Below are positions 1 to 7,096 of a stretch of 45,161 nt of DNA, piece after piece. Made by a program: the position numbers and the translations under genes. Within the stretch, counting starts at the first letter, position 1. Each line of letters starts with the position of its first letter. The notes beneath the pieces are model-generated. The model was not told where the DNA came from. It was given only the letters and a program-made list of their open reading frames with translations, and ran no database searches. The stretch comes from a virus: the IMG/VR virus record IMGVR_UViG_3300021964_009677, positions 1-45,161 of that record. The stretch is one strand, 5' to 3'.

Positions 1-287
1 CAGGAACTAGAATACTTCTTCTAGGCTCAGGTATTGGTGACGAAATAAATGTAGACGGTGCAGATGATTGGAAAAACACAGACGGAACTGATTTCATTGC
101 TGGAGAAAACGACATAGTTGAATGGGATGGGTCCAAATGGCATGTAGTGTTTGATTCTAGTTCGTCAACAGATACAGTATTTACAACTAATTTAAATACA
201 GGTATTCAATACAAATGGGATAACAGCGAGTGGATACTGTCGTTTGAAGGTGAATATCCACACGGATCATGGCGATTAAAATACTAG
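1..287 (+). CDS. Virion structural protein, C-terminal end (5' truncated by window)
   Basis: An open frame enters from the left edge (first full codon at base 3) and ends at TAG 285-287, giving about 94 residues. The visible part is rich in Gly, Asp, Ser and Thr and carries Trp-centred beta motifs (WDGSKWHVVF, YKWDNSEW) ending in SWRLKY. This style is common at the ends of baseplate or neck proteins of marine T4-like phages. The family cannot be named from this fragment. It is on the + strand, opposite to the fibre genes that follow, so it probably closes a separate + strand structural module outside the window. Virion role is inferred from composition and context. Confidence 0.6.
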   Translation, partial: GTRILLLGSGIGDEINVDGADDWKNTDGTDFIAGENDIVEWDGSKWHVVFDSSSSTDTVFTTNLNTGIQYKWDNSEWILSFEGEYPHGSWRLKY

Positions 288-325
288 ACAATAATCCATA
301 TCACAAAACATATATCATTATTTTA

Positions 326-331
326 TATAAT
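326..331 (+). promoter_or_regulatory. Possible sigma70-type -10 element (TATAAT)
   Basis: A perfect TATAAT lies 7 bases before the ATG at 339 in the 51-base gap after the first gene. No good -35 hexamer and no Shine-Dalgarno sequence are visible. If used, the transcript would begin at or next to the ATG. In such AT-rich DNA a chance match is quite possible. Confidence 0.3.
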
Positions 332-338
332 TAATTAT

Positions 339-770
339 ATGAATCAAATTATTTGTAGTGGCGCTTTATTTTACACACTCGACACAAAGAGATTTCTTTT
401 TCTACACAGAACACAAGGAAAACAAAGTAATCTTTGGGGACTAGTTGGTGGCACTAATGAAGGCAAAGAAACTCCCTGGGAAAGTTTAAAAAGAGAAATC
501 GCAGAAGAGATAGGTGACACTCCTATCAAAAAAACTATACCACTTGAAACTTTTATTTCAAATGATTCTAAGTTTCATTTCCATACATATCTGTGTGTAG
601 TTGATAAAGAATTTATACCTGTATTAAACAAAGAACACGATGGTTATGCTTGGGTTAGTTTTGGTAAATGGCCCAAACCTTTGCATCATGGGCTTAGAAA
701 CACACTAAGTAACAAAGTTAATCAAACTAAACTAGAAACAGTGTTTAAATTAATAGACTTATTGGATTAG
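339..770 (+). CDS. Nudix hydrolase
   Basis: This 143-residue protein is a single Nudix domain. The Nudix box spans residues 38-60 and fits Gx5Ex7REUxEExG (G38, E44, R52-E53, E56-E57, G59), so the metal-binding glutamates are intact. Only the last hydrophobic position is unusual (Asp60). Nudix enzymes hydrolyse nucleoside diphosphates linked to another moiety; the substrate (NADH, ADP-ribose, dinucleoside polyphosphate, sugar nucleotide) cannot be read from the sequence. Small Nudix genes are common in T4-like phages (T4 nudE, for example). There is no Shine-Dalgarno before the ATG. The next gene starts 2 bases after the stop, so the two are probably cotranscribed. Confidence 0.88.
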   Translation: MNQIICSGALFYTLDTKRFLFLHRTQGKQSNLWGLVGGTNEGKETPWESLKREIAEEIGDTPIKKTIPLETFISNDSKFHFHTYLCVVDKEFIPVLNKEHDGYAWVSFGKWPKPLHHGLRNTLSNKVNQTKLETVFKLIDLLD

Positions 771-772
771 AA

Positions 773-1138
773 ATGGATCAAGAAAAGAAAGTAGATAATA
801 TAAACAAAACAGATTGGGGATATGAATTAGTCTGGGCAAAAATGCCAAATTATGGCGCAAAAATTTTAGTATTTGAAAAACAAGGAAAGACTCCTTTTTA
901 TTTTCAATTAGAAACAGAAAAAAGTTGGTTCATTAATGAAGGTGTATTTTTATTCCGTTGGATTGACAAAGAAGGAAAAATTTTTCAAACTGAAGTTAAA
1001 GAAGGTGCAGTATTACAATGTAATACAAAAACTCCGTATAGTTTAGAATGCACATCTCCCAAAGGAAGTGTTACAGAATCAAACAGTGGTTTTGTTCAAG
1101 ACGATGTTTATGTTGTTGTAAAAAAAGATAATTTCTAA
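773..1138 (+). CDS. Cupin-fold protein that has lost its metal ligands
   Basis: This 121-residue protein has the K-x2-WG-x-E opening of mannose-6-phosphate-isomerase-type cupins and the same strand pattern as the intact cupin at 6737-7096. When the two are aligned by eye on the shared Trp, the metal ligands of the intact copy (H40, H42, E47, H87) become Y43, Q45, K50 and Y89 here. The protein therefore looks like a non-catalytic cupin, perhaps a binding or structural subunit. It lies 2 bases after the Nudix gene, and its TAA overlaps the next ATG (TAATG), suggesting translational coupling. Fold assignment is moderately sure; function is unknown. Confidence 0.65.
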   Translation: MDQEKKVDNINKTDWGYELVWAKMPNYGAKILVFEKQGKTPFYFQLETEKSWFINEGVFLFRWIDKEGKIFQTEVKEGAVLQCNTKTPYSLECTSPKGSVTESNSGFVQDDVYVVVKKDNF

Positions 1139-1395
1139 TGAAAATAAGTTCAAATAAAAAATATCTAGATGACGTCAAGCGATATTCTGTAGCAATATCA
1201 AAAATAAAAGATTCTAGTATACAAAGAAAATATAAATCTATTCTTGCAGATTTTCAAACACAAATAGAATTAATTGATACTGCACACAGTAGCCTACAAT
1301 TAGATCCAGTAGGTGTTAGGCCAAGTGTAGAAAAATCTGTTCAACTCAGACAAGAATTAGATACTATGTGTGATGACGTATTAAATAATACTTAA
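1138..1395 (+). CDS. Small helical protein of unknown function
   Basis: This 85-residue protein is rich in Lys, Ser, Gln and Asp, with no Cys, no signal peptide and no membrane segment. Heptad-like spacing of hydrophobic residues suggests two or three helices. Its ATG overlaps the stop of the cupin gene (TAATG), so it belongs to the same + strand unit. Its 3' end overlaps the convergent - strand fibre gene by 15 bases. I do not recognise a family. Confidence 0.6.
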   Translation: MKISSNKKYLDDVKRYSVAISKIKDSSIQRKYKSILADFQTQIELIDTAHSSLQLDPVGVRPSVEKSVQLRQELDTMCDDVLNNT

Positions 1396-2253
1396 TCTTT
1401 TTACTGTAATAGTTCCAAACATAGATGCATGACTTCTACACTGATAGACATAATTAGTGCTTGCAGGATTTTCTGGAATTCTCCAATACAAAACGCCACT
1501 ATCTTTTCCTTGTGCATTAGCGTCAAGACTAATTGTTCCGTCTGGAGCAACATGAACTAATCCTGTGCTAATTTCTGTAAGTGTGTTATCTTGTATAGCA
1601 AATGGATGTCCAGGAACTAGTGACAAGTCAAAAGCCGCTGTTGCACCTCCAATTACATAGATTGCAGGATTATCAGCAATACCATAATGATTTAAAAATC
1701 TATAAGCACTAGTAGAATTATTATCAACTCTAAACATTAAAAGCGCAGGTTCGTATATCTGAGCCACATCTAAAGAAGCATTACTTACATCAGTAAGAGA
1801 ACTAAAAGTTGACGATCCGCCAGATGCTGTAGAATTAATTGTTATTTCATCTGTGCTACTGTTTGTGGTAATTGTAACATTTGTTCCTGCTATAAGTGTA
1901 AACGTATCTGACACAGCATCTGCTTGAACCGTATCTTGTCCTTGAACAGTGATATTAGAAAAAGCATTTTGATTAGCTTCTCCTTCGCCACCACCACCAC
2001 CACCTGTGCTTGCAAAGGTAATATTTTTTGTTTCTGCATCAGAAGTAATAGTCATATTACTACCTGCTGTAAAAGTTAGATTATCTCCTGCTATGGTTGC
2101 TGAAACATCACCTATTGTAGTAAAATTGTTTGGTAATGAAACTGCAGAAGTGTTACCTACAATATTCCAAGCAACACCATCATATTGCCATGTAGTATTT
2201 CCTTCAGTGTATGTAGCTCCATTTGATGGATCTGTTGGAAAATTTAAAGCCAT
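1381..2253 (-). CDS. Fibre-like virion protein with C-terminal cupredoxin-like domain
   Basis: This is a 290-residue virion-type protein. Residues 1-40 hold the short phage motif found before fibre domains (FPTDPSNGATY then WQYDGVAWNI). Residues 41-160 are repetitive Thr/Ser/Asn-rich beta structure with a Gly run at 84-89. Residues about 196-287 form a cupredoxin-like domain with H216 in a GHPF turn and C272, H275 and M278 in the CxxHxxM order of type-1 copper proteins. A perfect late promoter and an AGAGG ribosome site precede the ATG. It is transcribed after the protease gene and is the last gene of this - strand run. Copper binding is inferred from ligand spacing only. Confidence 0.78.
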   Translation of the reverse strand: MALNFPTDPSNGATYTEGNTTWQYDGVAWNIVGNTSAVSLPNNFTTIGDVSATIAGDNLTFTAGSNMTITSDAETKNITFASTGGGGGGEGEANQNAFSNITVQGQDTVQADAVSDTFTLIAGTNVTITTNSSTDEITINSTASGGSSTFSSLTDVSNASLDVAQIYEPALLMFRVDNNSTSAYRFLNHYGIADNPAIYVIGGATAAFDLSLVPGHPFAIQDNTLTEISTGLVHVAPDGTISLDANAQGKDSGVLYWRIPENPASTNYVYQCRSHASMFGTITVKRLSII

Positions 2254-2269
2254 TGAGTACCTCTATTCA

Positions 2270-2277
2270 TATTTATA
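2270..2277 (-). promoter_or_regulatory. T4-type late promoter (TATAAATA)
   Basis: The minus strand reads TATAAATA exactly, the T4 late consensus, 16 bases before the ATG at 2253 and upstream of an AGAGG ribosome site. The TAA inside the element is also the stop codon of the protease gene (2275-2273), so promoter and stop share bases. Confidence 0.75.
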
Positions 2278-3841
2278 CACTTCCAATTGTTACTGTAGAT
2301 GGACTGTTAATTTTAAGTGGTTGCCTACCATACTTATTGTACAAAAATCTGTTTTGAGATCCTAAAATATGGGTAAAATATTCAGCATAATCTGTATCTG
2401 TTCCTGGATTATATATTGTAGGTTTACTATCTCCAAATATTCTAGTTTGCATCTGTTCAGGTGTGATATTTGGTTTGATTTGAGCATGAAGGGCAACTAC
2501 TCCTGCAACCTGCGGAGATGCCATTGATGTGCCTGATATGTTTGCAACTGTATAGTTATCATCATAATTTGCTACAGGTGACAACACGGTAACGTTACTA
2601 TTTGAACTTAAAATATCTGTACCAGGCGCCCAAATGTTTGTTCCTGGACCTCTATTTGAACTTTCTGCTGTCCTGTCTATAAATATACCTGATTCATTTT
2701 CAATAGTACTGCTGTTAATATTACCCACCATAAAAGCTCTGTCAGAATATGGACTACTGCCTCTGTGATAAAACTCTTGGCCGTTGCCTAGGTCAACTGT
2801 ATTATTATAATCATCTCCTGTTGAAACATCTATTTTGTAATAATCGTTGCCTGCAGCTATACAAACATGTACTCCTGCATCAATTAATTCTTCTATGTCG
2901 GTATCTACACTTGCTACTCTCACTGGAATTCGTCTGGCAGGTGTGTTACCACTCAACAGAGGTACAACCCCATATTGTTGCCAAATTTCGTTGCCAGTCT
3001 CTAATGCATATACCCAAGGATTGCCTCTGTATACACCTGATGTAGGATCAGTTTGAAATCTTGTACCCCCATATCCCCAACTCATATTGACTACAGTCGG
3101 TCTTCCGTTATTCTTATTTTGATGCCATTGTTTAATAACATCAAAACAATCTTCTACAGGAATACCTACATTAGGATCAGTAGGTCCTTCAAGACCTTCT
3201 ACTTTTAGAGCGTAAATATTTGCATTTTTAGCAAACCCGTATGTCAATCCTGCACTTACACCTGCACAGTGAGTTCCGTGACCATGATAATCTGTGTAAT
3301 GATTTGTTGGCATAGTGCCAGGTAATCCACTTGCAGAATACCAATCAATTTGTTGTAATCTACTAATACCTTTTTTATTATTAAAATCAGGATGTCCAGC
3401 TTCTATTCCTGTATCTTGAATAACAATATCTACACCGGTACCATCTATAGCATATTCAAATTCTTGGCGTAACGGTGTTGAACCGTTTCCATAATTATTG
3501 CTTGTAGAATTAACTCTAGTCAATCCCCAATTAGCAGTAGTGTTATTAGCTTCTATTATTTTGTTGAAATTAAATTCTTGCGTAGCATTTAAACCAATAG
3601 AGATATCAGTACGCATTTTAGGTGGAATTTCTACATTTAACACTCTAGGATCTTTTTTTAGATTATTTGCTTCATCATCTGTAAGCATCCAATGCGTCAT
3701 ACGTTTAGATCCAGGCCTAGGATTTGCAACATCAACGCTGCGATTAGGTATTTTGTCGTTGCCTGTACTTGCTGCCAATTCAGAATCAAATTGTTCTAAA
3801 TCAACACCTTTGTTTACAATTACTATATATTCTTTTTCCAT
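2273..3841 (-). CDS. Subtilisin-like serine protease (S8 family)
   Basis: A 522-residue protein with a complete subtilase triad: D143 (IQDTG), H188 (DYHGHGTHCAG) and S439 (GTSMASP), plus the oxyanion Asn332 (AAGN). Residues 1-75 resemble a short inhibitor-like propeptide and there is no signal peptide, as expected for a phage protein made in the cytoplasm. The ATG at 3841 is preferred because it overlaps the stop of the upstream gene (TAATG); a TTG five codons earlier has no better ribosome site. It lies between two fibre-like proteins. It could mature virion proteins, or be carried on the tail and cut host surface proteins. The substrate is unknown. Confidence 0.9.
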   Translation of the reverse strand: MEKEYIVIVNKGVDLEQFDSELAASTGNDKIPNRSVDVANPRPGSKRMTHWMLTDDEANNLKKDPRVLNVEIPPKMRTDISIGLNATQEFNFNKIIEANNTTANWGLTRVNSTSNNYGNGSTPLRQEFEYAIDGTGVDIVIQDTGIEAGHPDFNNKKGISRLQQIDWYSASGLPGTMPTNHYTDYHGHGTHCAGVSAGLTYGFAKNANIYALKVEGLEGPTDPNVGIPVEDCFDVIKQWHQNKNNGRPTVVNMSWGYGGTRFQTDPTSGVYRGNPWVYALETGNEIWQQYGVVPLLSGNTPARRIPVRVASVDTDIEELIDAGVHVCIAAGNDYYKIDVSTGDDYNNTVDLGNGQEFYHRGSSPYSDRAFMVGNINSSTIENESGIFIDRTAESSNRGPGTNIWAPGTDILSSNSNVTVLSPVANYDDNYTVANISGTSMASPQVAGVVALHAQIKPNITPEQMQTRIFGDSKPTIYNPGTDTDYAEYFTHILGSQNRFLYNKYGRQPLKINSPSTVTIGSV

Positions 3842-5112
3842 TATAAATTTGTCCAACTGCTAGAAATATAGGCTTGAATCGTATTTAGAGTTGTATTTAG
3901 AATCACATCACCTTCCTCAGGTGTAAGTAAATCTCTTTCAGCTGTTGTAAAGGGAGGTAAACGCAAAGGAGAATTCCTTATAATTACACCGTCAGGAGCA
4001 GATAATGTAAGTGTAGTTGCACTATCAATTGAAGCGGCTCCTAATCCTACATCGGTAATATTTTGTACGTTTAAACTTCCACTGATAGATGTTTTGCCAT
4101 TAACATTTAAATCATTTTCTACAGTAACATCACTATTAAATGTAGTTGCAGGAACTATGCTTATTCCACTACTGTCATCTGTTGTTATTACAGAGGCATC
4201 TAGTGTGAAATTGCCTACACTACCTCCACCACCACCACTATCTTCAAAAGTAAAATTGCCGTCTCCGTCAGTAGTTAGTACTTGTCCTACTGTACCGTCA
4301 GTGATGCCTAAATCAGTAAGTGCTGTTGGAACTGGATAAGTTGGTTGCACCCATTGTATACTATCTTCATCTTGTAGATATACATATATTTTTCCGGTAT
4401 CACTGTTAAACCAAATTGCTCCGTTTTCTACATCTTCTGGAGGAGTTGCAGAAACACTAATACTTCCGCCACTTCCCGTTCCTGGTTGAGCTGTGACTAT
4501 CTCGTTGCCCATACCAGTATGCTGTTGACACCAATAATAAAGTGTAGTAGGAGTGTTACTTAGCACTGTTAATTGAACACTGCGCTGGGTTGCAGCTGAA
4601 AATTTATCCCAATAGGTTTGTTTATCTACAACATCGTTGTCTAGTTTATAAACAACATTTTGCAAATATGTTGTGCCAGTACCTAATTCTCCGTTAGGAT
4701 CATCGCTACTAAAATTTAATGGATGTTGGTTTACAGTGCCGCCTTCAGGATTTGGAAAATATTCATTTGTCTGATCATTTTGGTTAAAGATATATGTATA
4801 ACCAATTACAAAATTTAATTTTGGTTTGTACTCACCGTCAATAAAATACTTGTTTCCACTTTCTACTTCGTCCGGATCAGTGCCTACAGTAACAGTATAT
4901 TCAACTAATGCAACCCCACTATCTATTATATTGTTTTGTAAATTGCTGTTTGTAAGGACTGTGTATCCGCCCTGTTCATCACCGTCAAATAGCCTTAGTG
5001 AAGCACTATCTTTGTCAAAAAAGACTTCTCCACTGTTACCAAAATTTCTATCTAAAAAATCATCCGGTCTAGGAATGATTCGAATTCTATCTACAATTGG
5101 TGCTGATGACAT
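3841..5112 (-). CDS. Fibre-like virion protein with internal cupredoxin-like domain
   Basis: A 423-residue virion-type protein. Residues 1-60 form a small N-terminal module. Residues about 84-207 are a cupredoxin-like domain with H130 (QHPL) and C195, H198, M201 in the motif YYWCQQHTGMG. Residues 208-300 carry the common phage segment ending in DSGGGGG, and the rest is fibre-like beta repeat (DVTVENDLNVNG). The C-terminus (TLNTIQAYISSSW) resembles the end of trimeric fibre shafts. A late promoter and AGAGG precede the ATG at 5112, and its stop overlaps the protease ATG. The domain is shared with the genes at 1381-2253 and 36690-42707. Confidence 0.78.
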   Translation of the reverse strand: MSSAPIVDRIRIIPRPDDFLDRNFGNSGEVFFDKDSASLRLFDGDEQGGYTVLTNSNLQNNIIDSGVALVEYTVTVGTDPDEVESGNKYFIDGEYKPKLNFVIGYTYIFNQNDQTNEYFPNPEGGTVNQHPLNFSSDDPNGELGTGTTYLQNVVYKLDNDVVDKQTYWDKFSAATQRSVQLTVLSNTPTTLYYWCQQHTGMGNEIVTAQPGTGSGGSISVSATPPEDVENGAIWFNSDTGKIYVYLQDEDSIQWVQPTYPVPTALTDLGITDGTVGQVLTTDGDGNFTFEDSGGGGGSVGNFTLDASVITTDDSSGISIVPATTFNSDVTVENDLNVNGKTSISGSLNVQNITDVGLGAASIDSATTLTLSAPDGVIIRNSPLRLPPFTTAERDLLTPEEGDVILNTTLNTIQAYISSSWTNL

Positions 5113-5129
5113 TTTATACCTCTATACAA

Positions 5130-5137
5130 TATTTATC
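5130..5137 (-). promoter_or_regulatory. Late promoter (GATAAATA)
   Basis: The minus strand reads GATAAATA, one mismatch from the T4 late consensus, 17 bases before the ATG at 5112. The leader then carries AGAGGTA, the same ribosome site as the gene at 2253. It lies in the 39-base gap after hldD. Confidence 0.65.
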
Positions 5138-5151
5138 GTTTGCAGAAGGTA

Positions 5152-5964
5152 TTATAAAGAGGCTATATAGTCATCTATTTTTATAAATTCATGCGATATT
5201 GTTTCTAATAATTTTGTGTTATCACTACAGGTGTAAGTTTGATACTGATTTTTTAAATTTTCTGGCATTTTTATATGTTTTATAAGTGCTTTTTTTTGTT
5301 TAGCTACTAGTTTAGCTACATGATCAAAACTTATGGCTGTTCCTGTACCAATATTCCATATGCCGCTTTTGTCAACATCTAACATTTTTTCGTGTATATT
5401 GCAAACATCTCCTACAAAAACAAAATCTCTTTTATAATTTTCACTGTTTTCAAAGAGCTGTATTTCTGTAGTTTCTACTGCTTGTTTTGTAAATTTATAT
5501 ACAGGACTTGCTTGGTTGCCTTTGTGTTCTTCGTGTGGACCATATACATTAAAATATCTAAAGCCTTGGCAAATAAAACTATTGTCATGTACTGCTCTAG
5601 ACCATCTATCAAATAAAAATTTACTCCATGCATAAGGACTCTGCGGATCACAATTAAGTGTTTCTTTAAATTCAGTAGTAGATCCATATACACTAGCACT
5701 ACTTGCGTATTGTAAATTTACTCCATAAATTTTACATTGATTGTATAACCATTTAGAGAAATCATAATTTTGAGAAAGTATTTTGTTTACATCTCTTTCG
5801 GTTGTATCGCTAATTGCACCTAGATGAATTACCCAATCAAAATCTTTTATAAGTGGCAAGTTTTCTTTGTGCCATTCATAACCTAAAACCTCATGCTTTT
5901 GCTTTAGCCATTCTGCTAAATTTTTTCCAATAAATCCTTGATGTCCTGTAATTAAAATTTTCAT
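5152..5964 (-). CDS. hldD: ADP-L-glycero-D-manno-heptose 6-epimerase-like protein
   Basis: A 270-residue extended short-chain dehydrogenase. The N-terminal NAD(P)-binding motif is GHQGFIG (7-13), followed by SSASVYG and the catalytic YxxxK at Y111-K115. The block FRYFNVYGPHEEHKG matches the HldD signature, with K148 at the place of the second catalytic lysine, and ENYKRDFVFVGDV also fits HldD. The known reaction converts ADP-D,D-heptose to ADP-L,D-heptose for LPS core. The ATG at 5964 is chosen because it overlaps the upstream TGA (ATGA) and follows GGAG at good spacing; a TTG four codons earlier is less likely. It is the last gene of an overlapping operon with hldE. Confidence 0.88.
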   Translation of the reverse strand: MKILITGHQGFIGKNLAEWLKQKHEVLGYEWHKENLPLIKDFDWVIHLGAISDTTERDVNKILSQNYDFSKWLYNQCKIYGVNLQYASSASVYGSTTEFKETLNCDPQSPYAWSKFLFDRWSRAVHDNSFICQGFRYFNVYGPHEEHKGNQASPVYKFTKQAVETTEIQLFENSENYKRDFVFVGDVCNIHEKMLDVDKSGIWNIGTGTAISFDHVAKLVAKQKKALIKHIKMPENLKNQYQTYTCSDNTKLLETISHEFIKIDDYIASL

Positions 5965-6740
5965 AACCTGCTCCAAGGATCTTCAAGCAACACACTCTCA
6001 TCAACTTCATATATAAACTCTTGTTGTCCATGATCTGGTACATCACTATATCTATCACCCAAGTACCATACACCTGACGGACTTGCAGTTCTGCCATTAT
6101 AACTTTCACCTGTCATATGACAAGCATTATCTACACTTATAACATGTATCATATGATGTTGTGATATCATTTGCAACCATGCAGTGTGCCAGTCGAAGTA
6201 AACTTTATCAAATGTTTTGCCTTTACCTCTTTCTCCATTACTCAAATGTATAAAAATATGTAGTTCGCCTTGTAAAACCATATCAGTCGGAATACAATTT
6301 TTATTATACATTGCACTCCCCCACATATCATTACAAATCAGTACTCCTGCTTTTACCTTATTATGCATAGGCAGTGTAATGTCTTCTACTGGCAGTGTAT
6401 CTAAATTTAAGTGTTCATCATAACTAGTCAACAAACTTTTCGTCCTTAGTCCGCATCCTTGACCATTGTTATCTATTACTATGCAACAGTTGTATGTAGA
6501 TTTTGCTTGCCGCCAAAGACTGCCTAAAAATATTGCTGTATTATTTTTGTCACATGCTTCTCTAATTCGATCTAAATTTTTACTTGCGTTAATTTGCCAA
6601 TTTTGTGTATATCCTGTCATAGCACATTCAGGTGTAATAACATAATCAACATCTTTGTAAGTTTCTATACACTTTATAATATGATCTGTATTAACATCAC
6701 CATCTTGAGTGACATTCATTTGCAAACCTAAAAACTTCAT
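5961..6740 (-). CDS. Carbon-nitrogen hydrolase (nitrilase superfamily)
   Basis: A 259-residue single-domain protein with the Glu-Lys-Cys triad of the nitrilase superfamily: E38 in TPECAMTGY, K101 in RTKSLL and C136 in GVLICNDMWG. Members cleave amide or nitrile bonds, or use glutamine as ammonia donor when fused to a synthetase. No synthetase domain is present. Its ATG overlaps the upstream cupin stop (ATGA), and its own stop overlaps the hldD ATG in the same way, so it is tightly coupled to the heptose genes. It may release or trim an amide on a sugar or amino acid. The substrate cannot be told from the sequence. Confidence 0.87.
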   Translation of the reverse strand: MKFLGLQMNVTQDGDVNTDHIIKCIETYKDVDYVITPECAMTGYTQNWQINASKNLDRIREACDKNNTAIFLGSLWRQAKSTYNCCIVIDNNGQGCGLRTKSLLTSYDEHLNLDTLPVEDITLPMHNKVKAGVLICNDMWGSAMYNKNCIPTDMVLQGELHIFIHLSNGERGKGKTFDKVYFDWHTAWLQMISQHHMIHVISVDNACHMTGESYNGRTASPSGVWYLGDRYSDVPDHGQQEFIYEVDESVLLEDPWSRL

Positions 6741-7096
6741 GATTGACTGTCACCCTTTTCTATTCTATAATTATCTTCAACACTATCGGGTGTACTTACT
6801 TCAATAATAGATCCTGATTCAACACACATTAGTTGATGTGGCAACATGGGAGGAATATGTTTAGTGTCTCCTGTATTCAAAGTTTCTATATTAGTTTCTG
6901 CAGAAGTTGTATCTATAGTTTTTAATATGAAACTACCACTTAACACATGCCAAGTTTCGTCTTTTTCTTTGTGCATATGCATACTAAATTTTGCGCCTTG
7001 ATTAAAATTTAATAATTTACCGCAATATAAATCGTTAGTTGCAAAAATAGTTTCACTACCCCAACCTTTTTGTACTTCGCCTTTATGTCTTGTCAT
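6737..7096 (-). CDS. Cupin, mannose-6-phosphate-isomerase type
   Basis: A 119-residue single cupin domain with intact ligands: H40 and H42 and E47 (HxHx4E in MHMHKEKDETW) and H87 (LPHQL). The opening KGWGSE is typical of type-II phosphomannose-isomerase-like cupins that act on sugar phosphates or sugar nucleotides. The ATG at 7096 is preferred over a TTG at 7111 because GGAGAG lies 6 bases before it. It overlaps the end of hldE by 14 bases and the start of the hydrolase by 4. Placement between hldE and hldD suggests a step on a heptose or related sugar. The exact reaction is unknown. Confidence 0.85.
   Translation of the reverse strand: MTRHKGEVQKGWGSETIFATNDLYCGKLLNFNQGAKFSMHMHKEKDETWHVLSGSFILKTIDTTSAETNIETLNTGDTKHIPPMLPHQLMCVESGSIIEVSTPDSVEDNYRIEKGDSQS

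Noticed and set aside
1996-2365. Open + strand frame opposite the fibre and protease genes
   Set aside because: It lies antisense to two well-supported genes, has no ribosome site and no family features; repetitive Thr/Val-rich fibre codons leave the opposite strand open by chance.
2273-3856. TTG at 3856 as protease start
   Set aside because: The ATG at 3841 forms a TAATG junction with the upstream gene, the pattern used at many other joints in the window.
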